Below are positions 1-8,143 of a DNA stretch of 46,353 nucleotides, in pieces. The notes beneath the pieces were generated by a model, which searched no databases, had not been told where the DNA came from, and saw nothing but the letters and a program-made list of their open reading frames with translations. Where the stretch lies: positions 1-46,353 of the forward strand of contig JAUVIS010000003.1 of the NCBI GenBank assembly GCA_030592635.1, given 5' to 3'. Position numbers and translations under genes: made by a program. Every line of letters starts with the position of its first letter. Positions within the stretch are counted from its first letter, which is position 1. This stretch comes from Candidatus Fermentibacteraceae bacterium (GTDB lineage Bacteria > Fermentibacterota > Fermentibacteria > Fermentibacterales > JCC-6).

Positions 1-19
1 GCTGCAATACTGTATTTCG

Positions 20-1513
20 TTACGGCAACCTGTGATGAATCCGAACAAGTTTCTCTGTCGCGCTCCTGTAAGCAGACCTGGCATACAGCAGGTAAACACC
101 GCCCGCTACCGGAGATCCACTGCTGTCGCAACCGTTCCACACAACACTGTGGTCACCTTCAGGCTGCACGCCGTCAATCAGAGAACAGACCATTCTTCCG
201 GTTATATCGTAGATCTCCAGAGATACGGGAAAACAACTCTCGTCCGCAGCAACAGAGAAACTGATCAGGGCCGTGGAAAGCATAGGATTCGGCGCAAAAG
301 ACAAGGGGATTGACCCCGTATCAGGGTTTTCAAGGGCATTCTCCGCTATACCGGCAGTTCCAAGAAGACCATCAATTATCCAGATGGTTGAAGAGGTTGA
401 GCAGAGCACTCCCACTTTGTTGTCAGGACCCAGAACCGTGAGGTAATTGGGTTGAGCATCCACAGGATAACGGGGCATGAACTGCTGCCCTGTGGACACA
501 TCGAAAGTGTAGATGTAATTACCGGGGTAGATCGCTGGAAACGCAGCTCTGCTGCCATCAGCGCTGAACGCGACTGTGGCACTTCCCTGCGGAGCAACTG
601 TTTCGCCAAAATTCGCATTCGAGATTAATGTCATCTGCGTCGGATCACTGACATCTATAAAACTCAACCCGCGGGAGTAGAGACAGGAAACGCTATTTCC
701 GCAGATAGCAACAGTGCCGCCAAGCTGCTGAGTTCCAAATACAATTCCGTCTGGATCAAGCAGCTCAAGATCTATGACATCAAAGGAATACAGAACGCGT
801 TCATTCGTTGAGATGAAACCGGTTCTACAGTCGTCCGCGAAAACAATATTGTTGTTTGATGAGAAGGTAAATGGTTGCGGCAGCGGAATACTCCCTGCTA
901 TGAGCATATTGGCCGGGTCGGAAACATCCACCACCATAATAGCATCATCACTGCATCCGGCAATGGCAATACGATCACCGGCAATAGCAATCTCATACGG
1001 GTTCGCAGGAAGACAAAGGCCATCCGGATCAACAAGACCCGTGGTCTGCACACTGAAGGAATGCAATTTATCATCGGTGAAAGATGTAATGTAACCGGTC
1101 TCCCCATCTGAATCCATAGCAACATTCTGACCTGAAATACAGCTGTTTGAATCCAGCGGAATCAGAACAACCTCCTGAAGCTGAGCGGGATCTGTAATAT
1201 CCACAATCAGAATTCCCCAGTACGAGTCCTCCGACTCGAAGTTACCCGGTATTGCCATAAGTGAATCAGTAAAAATGTAGAGATCCGAACACGGCCCGGG
1301 CACAACCAGTCCGTCCGGGTCAATCAAATCTCCGCTGGCAGGATCGAATGACCAGAGAATACAATCGTCGAAGCTTGCCACAAAACCTGTCGCCCCGCTT
1401 ATTATGAATGTGGAATTCTGATAGAAATAAGATGGTGGAGGCGGATCAAATACCACCGCAGTCTGGGCGGAGGCGAGGGAAAGACTCAAAAGAACAGTTG
1501 TTACCTGCTTCAT
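20..1513 (-). CDS. Secreted LVIVD-repeat beta-propeller protein with C-terminal sorting-like domain
   Basis: This 497-residue protein begins with a signal peptide (about residues 1-16, MKQVTTVLLSLSLASAQ). The body holds repeats of the LVIVD type, seen as ILIVDITDPAQ, IMVVDVSDPAN and LSFIDVSDPTQ, which in known families form surface or secreted beta-propellers. The last 95 or so residues (APNP..., LEIYDITGRMV, WNGCDSSGSPVAGGVYLL) resemble FlgD-type Ig or type IX secretion sorting modules, so the protein is probably exported across the outer membrane or surface anchored. The start is supported by AAGGAG 8 nt upstream of the ATG. The repeated phrase DPDG(L/I)V may mark the blades. No enzyme motif was seen. 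Function is unknown; a structural or binding role is inferred. Confidence 0.85.
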   Translation of the reverse strand: MKQVTTVLLSLSLASAQTAVVFDPPPPSYFYQNSTFIISGATGFVASFDDCILWSFDPASGDLIDPDGLVVPGPCSDLYIFTDSLMAIPGNFESEDSYWGILIVDITDPAQLQEVVLIPLDSNSCISGQNVAMDSDGETGYITSFTDDKLHSFSVQTTGLVDPDGLCLPANPYEIAIAGDRIAIAGCSDDAIMVVDVSDPANMLIAGSIPLPQPFTFSSNNNIVFADDCRTGFISTNERVLYSFDVIDLELLDPDGIVFGTQQLGGTVAICGNSVSCLYSRGLSFIDVSDPTQMTLISNANFGETVAPQGSATVAFSADGSRAAFPAIYPGNYIYTFDVSTGQQFMPRYPVDAQPNYLTVLGPDNKVGVLCSTSSTIWIIDGLLGTAGIAENALENPDTGSIPLSFAPNPMLSTALISFSVAADESCFPVSLEIYDITGRMVCSLIDGVQPEGDHSVVWNGCDSSGSPVAGGVYLLYARSAYRSATEKLVRIHHRLP

Positions 1514-1797
1514 TCTGCCACTCCTTTTCTCGTTCAGTGCTGTTTACCTGTCATAGCCTACCTGAACCTCATAAAACCCTTCATATTTTGCCCTCAGTAA
1601 GTTCCTATCATGCAGAGATTCACCCGGCAGTCAATACATGCCGGATTCTCCTGTTTCAGAGACGGAGTGCCGTACAGCCTGATCTGCAGTACATTGAGCC
1701 AGCGGGTCGCGCAGCAGAATGATTGCGAACTTGAAGAGAACTTGCTCTGAGTATGAGTCTTCCCGGGCTGACCACGCTTCTATGGTTCTGGAGATAT

Positions 1798-2283
1798 TCA
1801 GGGAAGCTCACAAAAATGGTATTTCCACCACAGTAAACAGCACCGTAACAGCACTGAACGCTCATGAGCTGAGAAATACGCTTTCTGCGGCGCTTCTGGC
1901 GGGAGCCGGACAATTGCTGATGAACAGATTTCTTCCGGACGGCAGGGAAACCCTGGTACGGAAATTCCTCTTTGTCTGGTTGTGGAGAAAGAGATTTCTT
2001 TGCCTGCTCCCTTTGATATAGTCGCGAGAACCTGATCAAATTCCCTCTGCAGCTCCGGTCTGTATCCCGGAAACACCGCCAGAGCCGCATCCCCTTCAAA
2101 TTCGGCTATAAAGCCCCCCTTGTTCTTAATGAATTCAGTAAAGGGGGAAAATGCCGCGCTGAGAGTGTCTGATATCCACTCGGCACCTCTCACTCCCTGA
2201 CGCATGGCTTTGTCTGTCAGGCTGGTAAACCCGCTGTTGAGATTATCCAGAATAAAGCTGGAGATAAGACTCTTTTCAGTCAT
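1798..2283 (-). pseudogene. Broken class III adenylate/guanylate cyclase-type gene (N-terminal remnant)
   Basis: The first 75 or so residues match the start of cyclase-domain proteins: SGFTSLTDKA..., then AFSPFTEFIKNKGGFIAEFEGDAALAVFPG, where the FEGDA box is the second metal-binding Asp region. After about residue 95 the reading frame loses cyclase character and stops at about residue 161, without the catalytic C-terminal half of the domain. A neighbouring frame (1656-2099) stays open over the decayed part, which suggests a frameshift. The ATG overlaps the ogt stop (ATGACTGA), so it was the third gene of the GNAT-ogt operon. The first metal-binding segment (FxDxxGF) is also weak (NSGFTSL). 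It could be a deliberately truncated protein, but decay is more likely. From 1514 to 1797 I see nothing recognisable apart from degenerate sequence. Confidence 0.55.
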
Positions 2284-2767
2284 TCTCCGCCTTCAAAAGA
2301 AAGTTTTTCATCATGGTTCCCCCCTGATAAGAACCAGTAGATCCGTCTGCCCTTACAACCCTGTGGCAGGGAATAATAAGTGGAAGTGGATTGGAAGACA
2401 GTACATTGCCCACAGCTCGAGCTGCACGGGGAAAGCCTGCTTTCCGGGCAAGTCCTCCGTATGAAATGGTTTGTCCTCGTGGAATGTCATGCATAGTATT
2501 GAGAACAATCTTTTTAAATTGAGAAGTGTTTCCAAGATCAAGAAACTCGCGAGAAACTTCACAGGGAATCCCGCTGGCCAGACCGGTGAGCTTCGCTGCC
2601 GTTTCTTCTGCAAAGCTGTTGTTGTTCCTCGCGGCGCCGGGAAAGCTTTTTTTTGCCTTTTGTTCTGCTGAAGTATCCAGCGAAGAAAGAAAAACACGAT
2701 AGATAAGATCTCTATCCCAGACAACACAGCCGGATCCAAAGGGAGTATCAAACTTGCAGAAATTCAT
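2276..2767 (-). CDS. ogt: Methylated-DNA--[protein]-cysteine S-methyltransferase
   Basis: This 163-residue protein transfers alkyl groups from O6-alkylguanine in DNA to its own cysteine (suicide repair). The active-site motif IPCHRVV is at residues 132-138, with the acceptor Cys134. The helix-turn-helix and arginine-finger region (RGQTISYGGLARKAG, RAARAVGNVLSSNP) comes before it, and the following GSTGSYQGG loop is typical. The length fits the Ogt class without an Ada regulatory domain. It overlaps the upstream acetyltransferase gene by ATGA (2764-2767) and the downstream cyclase remnant by ATGACTGA, so the three form an operon. Identification is firm; only the exact substrate range is open. 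Confidence 0.95.
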   Translation of the reverse strand: MNFCKFDTPFGSGCVVWDRDLIYRVFLSSLDTSAEQKAKKSFPGAARNNNSFAEETAAKLTGLASGIPCEVSREFLDLGNTSQFKKIVLNTMHDIPRGQTISYGGLARKAGFPRAARAVGNVLSSNPLPLIIPCHRVVRADGSTGSYQGGTMMKNFLLKAEND

Positions 2768-3267
2768 CTGATCGATTTGTTACTGAATATGAGGGCCTGT
2801 CCAGTCCAGTCCTCTGTTTCCGCTTCCAGCTTCCTGTACTGCCCGCGGGTTATCTCCGAAATTACCTTCTCCCAGAATTCCATGGACGGTATGTTCTCCG
2901 GATGCTGAACAACCTCCCATTTGCCTGGGAACATTTCAAAGACAGCCCTCGCTGCGGTTTCTCCGACTCCCATTCTCCGGTACTTCTTCATCACAAAGAA
3001 TTCCGAGATGGATCTGGCCTCCCCGGACTCACACATGTAGCAGAAATCACTCACCAGAACGAAACCTGCAAGGGAATCGTCCGCTGTTATGAAAAATGGA
3101 TGCCTGCCGGGTTCAGTCCAGTAATGATCGAGGTACCTGTACCCGTACAGCCCGTGACTGTTAACATCACCCTTATCAAATTCGCTGAAATCATACTGGT
3201 AAAGCTCAAGAAGATTCCTGAGAACCTGCTTGTCCTCAATCGCGACTTTTTTCAGAAGAACGTTCAT
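2764..3267 (-). CDS. GNAT-family N-acetyltransferase
   Basis: This 167-residue protein has the GNAT fold signature: a beta4 segment with FFITADDSLAGFVLVSD, the acetyl-CoA pyrophosphate loop in KKYRRMGVGETAARAVFEMFPG (R/Q-x-x-G-x-G/A pattern, about residues 113-135) and the late strand region WEVVQHPENIPSMEFWEKV. It resembles small cytoplasmic acetyltransferases that are often annotated only as predicted. The substrate cannot be told. The ATG is preceded by GAGGAG at good spacing. It is the first gene of the operon with ogt (4-nt ATGA overlap). Confidence 0.85.
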   Translation of the reverse strand: MNVLLKKVAIEDKQVLRNLLELYQYDFSEFDKGDVNSHGLYGYRYLDHYWTEPGRHPFFITADDSLAGFVLVSDFCYMCESGEARSISEFFVMKKYRRMGVGETAARAVFEMFPGKWEVVQHPENIPSMEFWEKVISEITRGQYRKLEAETEDWTGQALIFSNKSIR

Positions 3268-3386
3268 CGCAACTCCTCTGCATTTATTTCAGACTCACAT
3301 CTTCATCGAAGATATTCTTTTGTACAGAGCAAAGATAAAACTTTGTCAGCGAAAGCGGGCGGCACATCGAAAACCTGGCCCTGCGG

Positions 3387-3905
3387 TCAGCAAAGCAGTT
3401 CATAGGTCAGTCTGCCTCTGTCTCCTTCAACCGTGCAGCCACCGAGCTTGTCCCAGATTCCTCTTGAATGAACATTGTCTTCCGCTATTGTGCTGGTCAG
3501 CTTTGTTATTCCTCGATTAACAGCTTCATTTATCACAAGTTGAAATGCTCTGGTACAATACCCCTTTGAACGATACCGGCTGCCTATCCAGTAACCTATT
3601 CTCGCTGTCTTTTGCTCTTTATTGATATGGCTCAGAGAGATGATTCCTACCACCGTCATGCTGTTCAGAAGTACAATATAGGTTACGGCGTTTCTGCTCC
3701 TGCACCAGCCTTTTAACTTCTCCAGTAAATCATCAGCCGTCGGCTTATCACTGTCTCCGAACTTGAGATCTTCTCTGAGAATATTGTCATTGCAAAGCAT
3801 TGATGACAGTTGTGTCGCATCCTTGTATGACGGTCTTCGGATAGTAATCAATTCCTGAACATCCCCATCAAAAATACAAAGATTTTCCGGCGAAGAGCTT
3901 TTCAA
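3387..3905 (-). CDS. GNAT-family N-acetyltransferase (RimJ/RimL-like)
   Basis: The 172-residue product has the RimJ/RimL pattern: ITIRRPSYKDATQLSSML at the N-terminal part, VVGIISLSHINKEQKTARIGYWIG on the central strands, and the acetyl-CoA loop RYRSKGYCTRAFQLVINEAV, followed by the NVHSRGIWDKLGGCTVEG segment typical of this group (N-x-x-S/A...G). Known members acetylate N-terminal amines of ribosomal or other proteins, or small amines; the substrate here is unknown. The TTG start at 3905 lacks a clear Shine-Dalgarno sequence, so the true start may be some codons further in. A separate gene for a small basic protein lies 22 nt upstream on the same strand. Confidence 0.8.
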   Translation of the reverse strand: MKSSSPENLCIFDGDVQELITIRRPSYKDATQLSSMLCNDNILREDLKFGDSDKPTADDLLEKLKGWCRSRNAVTYIVLLNSMTVVGIISLSHINKEQKTARIGYWIGSRYRSKGYCTRAFQLVINEAVNRGITKLTSTIAEDNVHSRGIWDKLGGCTVEGDRGRLTYELLC

Positions 3906-3927
3906 ACCAGGATTAAATTTCGATTCT

Positions 3928-4029
3928 TCAGCTTTTAGCTTTCTTGGCTTTTTTCTCTCTGCGCTTCTCTTTCAGCGTTTTTTCAGGCTTTTTCTTTACA
4001 TTCTTCTGAGCATCTCTTCCCTTAGCCAT
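3928..4029 (-). CDS. Small lysine-rich basic protein (33 aa)
   Basis: The open frame starts with ATG at 4027-4029, begins MAKGRDAQKNVKKKPEKT and ends KKAKS. About half of the 33 residues are Lys or Arg. The Shine-Dalgarno AGGAGAG lies 6 nt upstream of the ATG, which is strong support for translation. Very similar short proteins (MAKG..., KTLKEKR...KK) are, to my recollection, widespread in bacterial genomes as conserved hypotheticals of unknown function; the basic composition suggests RNA, ribosome or nucleoid binding, but that is inference. It lies directly upstream of the RimJ/RimL-like acetyltransferase gene and may be co-transcribed with it. Confidence 0.75.
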   Translation of the reverse strand: MAKGRDAQKNVKKKPEKTLKEKRREKKAKKAKS

Positions 4030-4185
4030 GGATCTCTCCTTTGTTTGAGTCAGTCAAATATAATAATTGATTCACCTGTGTTTTTGTATTACAGGTTTGC
4101 AGGTGATCAAATACTGCTTTTTCTTAACAAAATCAGTTTACATATTTGCATTACTGCCATATATATTTTGTTAGTGCTATTGCAG
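4030..4185. other. AT-rich gene-free spacer with an inverted repeat
   Basis: This spacer is markedly richer in A+T than its surroundings. It separates the end of the polysaccharide exporter operon from the small basic protein gene. It contains TCACCTG and CAGGTGA arms about 14 nt apart within 4072-4099, plus a nested ACCTGT/ACAGGT pair. No U-run follows the hairpin, so it does not look like a standard terminator. It could carry the promoter and operator of the small gene, but I cannot place convincing -35 and -10 boxes. Confidence 0.4.
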
Positions 4186-5400
4186 TTATTGAGATTTTTT
4201 GTCAAGTTTCCCGACGACCCTGAGACTTTTTATTCTCAGTGGGGGCATCTTTTTTGCGCCGAGCATGGAAATCGGGTAGAAGTTGTCCTGCCAGTGGTAG
4301 TCGGTGTCGTTGCCGGTAAGAGAGATTGAGAGAAGATAGTTACCGGGCTCAACTATTTCCGGGGTGATGGAAATTGATGCTTCCCCTGAGCCTGCAATGG
4401 TAAGAAGAGGTTCACCATTCTCCAGATTATTTGAAGCTAGAACTGTTTCACCGTCCGGACGGTGGATTGAAAAACCGAGAATGATGTTTTTTACTTCTTC
4501 AGCCTCCCGGGTTTCGATCAAAGCATTTACTTTAAGTGTATCGCCCTGTCTGAAAGTTCTGGATGGTACTCCGCTGCCGTTGGTAAGTGTAACGCGACTG
4601 AAGAATACCTCGCGGTTTCCCCACTCTCGCGGAGCGGCAGAGGCGGCTGTATTTATCAGTCTGCCAGTATTGGCATCAAGGTAGGCTCCCATAACATCAT
4701 CAACCGGCCCGTCCATTCGTACCCTGCCTGAATCAAGCCAGATTGCACGGGTGCAGAGTCTGCGCACCGCCTCCGGGTCATGACTGACGAAAACAATTGT
4801 TTTACCTGATTCGCGGAATCCGAATATCCTGTCATAACATTTTGCCTGGAAAGCCGCGTCTCCTACAGCGAGAACCTCGTCAATGAGAAGAATATCCGGG
4901 TTAACACTGGTTGCGAGAGCGAATCCCAGCCGCATGAACATTCCTGAAGAGTAGTACTTTACCGGTGTATCCATGAACCGTTCAAGCATGGAGAATTCAG
5001 CAATGCCGGGAATCAGTTCAACCATCCGCTTCTGATCAAAGCCCAGAAGAGCTCCGTTGAGAAAAACATTTTCCGCGCCTGTAAGCTCGGGGTGAAATCC
5101 CACGCCGAGATCAAGCAGAGAAGCAATTCTTCCGGAAGTTCTGACTTTGCCTGAAGTGGGGCTGTAAATACCCGCCAGAAGCTTCAGTGTGGTGGATTTA
5201 CCTGCGCCGTTGGATCCGACAAGGGCAACAGACTCTCCCGGCGATATCTGAAATGAGGCGTGATCCAGAGCTCTGAACCAGTCACGGCTGGTTCCTCTGC
5301 CGAAAACATTCATGAGGGTTTCCATAATGCTCACAGAACGATCACGGTAAAGCCTGTAATCAAGGCAGACATCAGAGAACTGAATCAGACCTTTCCGCAT
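4186..5400 (-). CDS. Polysaccharide ABC exporter ATP-binding protein (Wzt/TagH-like)
   Basis: In this 404-residue protein the ATPase half shows Walker A GSNGAGKST (62-70), the signature YSSGMFMRLGFA (151-162), Walker B ILLIDEVLAVGD (171-182) and the H-loop VSHD (His208). The YSSGM-type signature is typical of O-antigen, teichoic acid and capsule exporters. Residues from about 255 to 395 form a beta-rich C-terminal extension (VNALIETREAEEVKNIILGFSI..., GNYLLSISL) like the Wzt carbohydrate-binding domain, which in the known family recognises the terminal modification of the glycan. It sits 1 nt after the permease stop, so the two make one transporter. The glycan is unknown. Confidence 0.92.
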   Translation of the reverse strand: MRKGLIQFSDVCLDYRLYRDRSVSIMETLMNVFGRGTSRDWFRALDHASFQISPGESVALVGSNGAGKSTTLKLLAGIYSPTSGKVRTSGRIASLLDLGVGFHPELTGAENVFLNGALLGFDQKRMVELIPGIAEFSMLERFMDTPVKYYSSGMFMRLGFALATSVNPDILLIDEVLAVGDAAFQAKCYDRIFGFRESGKTIVFVSHDPEAVRRLCTRAIWLDSGRVRMDGPVDDVMGAYLDANTGRLINTAASAAPREWGNREVFFSRVTLTNGSGVPSRTFRQGDTLKVNALIETREAEEVKNIILGFSIHRPDGETVLASNNLENGEPLLTIAGSGEASISITPEIVEPGNYLLSISLTGNDTDYHWQDNFYPISMLGAKKMPPLRIKSLRVVGKLDKKSQ

Positions 5401-5401
5401 C

Positions 5402-6169
5402 CTACAGCTCCTTCACTACCGAGGGTTCCATGCGCTTGAAAACCAGGAGACCGGCAGCCAGGATAACCGCTGTCCATGTCACCAGTGAAACCCACGCCCA
5501 GAGTTCAGGCCAGGTGCCGTAATACATGGTGGAGTGAAAAATCTCCATGGCTCCGGCGACAGGATTGAATTTGATCACAGCTTCCATTCTCGCCGGGATG
5601 AGCCCCGCTCCCAGGGGGTATATAATCGGGCTTGCATAGAACCAGGCAAGAAGAATCACCTCAAGGAACTGTGATACATCTCTGTAATAAACATTACCTA
5701 CGGAGATCATCATCGCAAAGCCGCTTGTCATCGCGGCCAGCAGAACAATTGCAACAGGCAGAGTAATGATGGAAAGACCCGGGATATGCCCGAAAGCAGT
5801 CAGAAGAACTTCAAGAACCACCATAGCCATCAGCATGTGAACGGCATTGGCGATAACCGACGAAATCGGCAGAGCAACTCTGGGAAAGTAAATTGACCTG
5901 ATAAGTTTCTGATTATCAAGAAGGGTTTTAGCGGAAGCGGAGAGCGATGCAGCGAAGAAGTTCCACGGCAGAAGACCTGTTAAAAGAAAAAGTGAAAAGT
6001 GTTCAATAGCACCGCCGAAGCGGATAATCTTCGTGAACACAATTGTATAGACAACCATGCTGAAAAGAGGTTTGAGGAGAAACCAGAGGAAACCAAGAAA
6101 GCTTCTTTTATACCGAACCTTCAAATCCTTTTCAACAAGGCTCTTCATCAGAAGCATTCCGCCGGTCAT
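5402..6169 (-). CDS. Polysaccharide ABC exporter permease (Wzm/TagG-like, ABC-2 family)
   Basis: This 255-residue integral membrane protein has about six hydrophobic segments. The amphipathic N-terminus (LVEKDLKVRYKRSFLGFLWFLLKPL) is the characteristic start of ABC-2 type exporters of O-antigen, capsule and teichoic acid. The NVYYRDVSQFLEVILLAWFYASPIIYP segment is equally typical. With the downstream Wzt-like ATPase it would export an undecaprenyl-linked glycan across the inner membrane. It overlaps plsY by ATGA. The first ATG (6169) lacks a clear Shine-Dalgarno sequence; Met5 or Met8 could be used instead. No glycosyltransferases lie nearby, so the glycan synthesis genes must be elsewhere. 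Confidence 0.92.
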   Translation of the reverse strand: MTGGMLLMKSLVEKDLKVRYKRSFLGFLWFLLKPLFSMVVYTIVFTKIIRFGGAIEHFSLFLLTGLLPWNFFAASLSASAKTLLDNQKLIRSIYFPRVALPISSVIANAVHMLMAMVVLEVLLTAFGHIPGLSIITLPVAIVLLAAMTSGFAMMISVGNVYYRDVSQFLEVILLAWFYASPIIYPLGAGLIPARMEAVIKFNPVAGAMEIFHSTMYYGTWPELWAWVSLVTWTAVILAAGLLVFKRMEPSVVKEL

Positions 6170-6753
6170 TTTTTACCGATCTTCCTTTCGGTGCCACTTA
6201 AAATCCTCTTGATATTGGCAGTGTGAGTCACAAGAATTGCAAAAGCTATTATGCCGAGAACTATTTCAGGATATATCAGTTCATGGAACAGGATTCCGAA
6301 AAACGGCAGGGATATCCCGGCGATGACACTGCCAAGAGAAACCATTTTAAACAGAGCAAGGAGCAGAATGAACAGCCCCAATGCGCACAAAACCGGGTAT
6401 GTGGAAAGAACCAGTAGAGCCCCAAGTGCGGTAGCGACACCCTTGCCACCCTTAAACCCGAACCACGGCATGAATACATGGCCGCACACCACTGCTACAG
6501 CAACAGCGCTTGGCAGCCATGCTGCAGGAGATGCATAGAAAGTAACTGCCAGCACCGGAGCGGCACCCTTTGCAGCATCAAGCAGCAGACCCGCGACGCC
6601 CATAGCTGTCCCGCTTGTTCTAAGAAGGTTGGTGGCACCGGGATTGCCGGAACCATGTTCACGGAGGTCAACACCTTTGAGCTTACCCAGAAGCCAGGAG
6701 AATGGTATCGAACCGGCCAGAAATCCGGCGAAGATGTACAGGGCGGCATTCAT
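6166..6753 (-). CDS. plsY: Acyl-phosphate:glycerol-3-phosphate acyltransferase
   Basis: PlsY makes lysophosphatidic acid from acyl-phosphate and glycerol-3-phosphate at the inner membrane, the first acylation of phospholipid synthesis. The 195-residue polytopic protein shows both conserved motifs: GSIPFSWLLGKL...DLREHGSGNPGATNLLRTSG near the N-terminus and GHVFMPWFGFKGGKGVAT in the middle. Its start overlaps the der stop by one base (TGATG) and its stop overlaps the exporter permease start (ATGA). The length is normal. Confidence 0.97.
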   Translation of the reverse strand: MNAALYIFAGFLAGSIPFSWLLGKLKGVDLREHGSGNPGATNLLRTSGTAMGVAGLLLDAAKGAAPVLAVTFYASPAAWLPSAVAVAVVCGHVFMPWFGFKGGKGVATALGALLVLSTYPVLCALGLFILLLALFKMVSLGSVIAGISLPFFGILFHELIYPEIVLGIIAFAILVTHTANIKRILSGTERKIGKK

Positions 6754-8051
6754 CAGTGCTCACGCTTTCTGTAGACGATCTTCAGCGGAACTCCGTTCAT
6801 GTTCAATTCCTCGTGCATCTTGTTCTCGAAGTAGCTTTTATAGTTATCCGGGATAAGGTCTGCCCGGGAGACAAAAGCAACGAGAATCGGGGGCGTATCT
6901 TTTACCTGAGTTATATAGAAAAACTTCAGCATCTTCCCCTTGGGGGACGGAGGCTGGATAGTATTCACAATATTTCTCATGATCTTGTTGAGCCTGCTTG
7001 TTGAAATAACAGTCCTGCGCCTGTCAGCCACCGACTGCACCATCGGAAGAAGCCTTCCCATTCCTTTGCCCTCCAGAGCACTTGTGAAGAAAATGGGTAT
7101 CCATCTGGCAAGGGGAAATCTCTGGATCACACTTCGTATCCACAGATGCCTGTCCAGCCCGAGGTCAACCTTGTTCACACAGATCAGTACACCCTTGCCC
7201 ATTTCCCAGGCCTTTGTAGCCAGCCTCAAGTCCTGGGTTGTGGGATACTCATTTCCGTCGAGAACCACTACAACCACATCAGCGCTGCCAACACTTTTCC
7301 AGGAACGGAGGGTGCTGTAGAACTCGATATCTTCCATCTTTTTAGACTTCCTGCGAAGACCAGCTGTGTCTATCAGACGAAAATTGGTATCCTTCCAGGT
7401 GAGATAGGAATCAATGGAATCTCTGGTGGTTCCGGCAACGGGGGTTACAATGTTGCGCTCATCATCAAGAAGCCGGTTCACGATGGAACTTTTGCCCACA
7501 TTTGGTCTGCCTATGACAGCCACGGATATTCCGTCAAAATCGGGATTCTCCACCGTCGGCAGATCACGGATAACCTCATCGAGAAGGTCTCCCACGCCCA
7601 GACCGTGGGCAGCGCTGACCGGCCATGGTTTTCCAAGACCCAGAGCTGCGAATTCGTGTTCCATACCCAGTCGACCCTGGGAGTCTATCTTGTTAACTGC
7701 GAGCAGGCATGGAAGGCCACTCTTTCTTACAAGCTCAACAGCGGCTTCATCAAAAGGGTGAATACCCTCAGTACCATCCACAAGAAGGATGATGATCTGC
7801 GCCTCCTGCATTGCGAGGTGTACCTGCTTTACGATAGCATCCTGAAAAGGATCGTCGCTGCCGGGAGAAAGACCCCCTGTATCAACAGCAATGAAATTAA
7901 CACCACCCCATTCCCCGGTACCGATCTTACGATCGCGGGTAACACCGGCTTCGTTATCAACAATGGCGGTTCTTCCACCGATAAATCTATTGAAAAGCGA
8001 AGACTTGCCCACATTCACACGGCCAACAATGGCCACTACCGGCAGATCCAT
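6753..8051 (-). CDS. der: Ribosome-biogenesis GTPase Der (EngA)
   Basis: This 432-residue tandem GTPase acts in 50S subunit assembly. The first G domain has G1 GRVNVGKSS (10-18), DNEAGVTRD, DTGG and NKID; the second has G1 GRPNVGKSS, GTTRDSID, DTAGLRRKSK and NKVD. A C-terminal KH-like domain (about 350-432, IQPPSPKGKMLKFFYITQVKDTPP...FVSRADLIPDNYKSYFENKMHEEL) completes the family architecture. The first P-loop has Val where GRPNVGKS is usual. AGGAGG lies 10 nt upstream of the ATG. It is the first gene of the der-plsY-exporter operon, divergent from the CHASE2 cyclase gene. Confidence 0.97.
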   Translation of the reverse strand: MDLPVVAIVGRVNVGKSSLFNRFIGGRTAIVDNEAGVTRDRKIGTGEWGGVNFIAVDTGGLSPGSDDPFQDAIVKQVHLAMQEAQIIILLVDGTEGIHPFDEAAVELVRKSGLPCLLAVNKIDSQGRLGMEHEFAALGLGKPWPVSAAHGLGVGDLLDEVIRDLPTVENPDFDGISVAVIGRPNVGKSSIVNRLLDDERNIVTPVAGTTRDSIDSYLTWKDTNFRLIDTAGLRRKSKKMEDIEFYSTLRSWKSVGSADVVVVVLDGNEYPTTQDLRLATKAWEMGKGVLICVNKVDLGLDRHLWIRSVIQRFPLARWIPIFFTSALEGKGMGRLLPMVQSVADRRRTVISTSRLNKIMRNIVNTIQPPSPKGKMLKFFYITQVKDTPPILVAFVSRADLIPDNYKSYFENKMHEELNMNGVPLKIVYRKREH

Positions 8052-8143
8052 CTCGCAGCACCTCCTGATTCTTCTTAATATTGGACTGGAATATACTTTC
8101 AGTACTCTGTTCCGTGTTAACTGCGGGGTTATATTAAGGAATC

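Noticed and set aside
7146-8078. Long plus-strand frame of 310 codons
   Set aside because: It lies wholly opposite der, whose protein is fully conserved.
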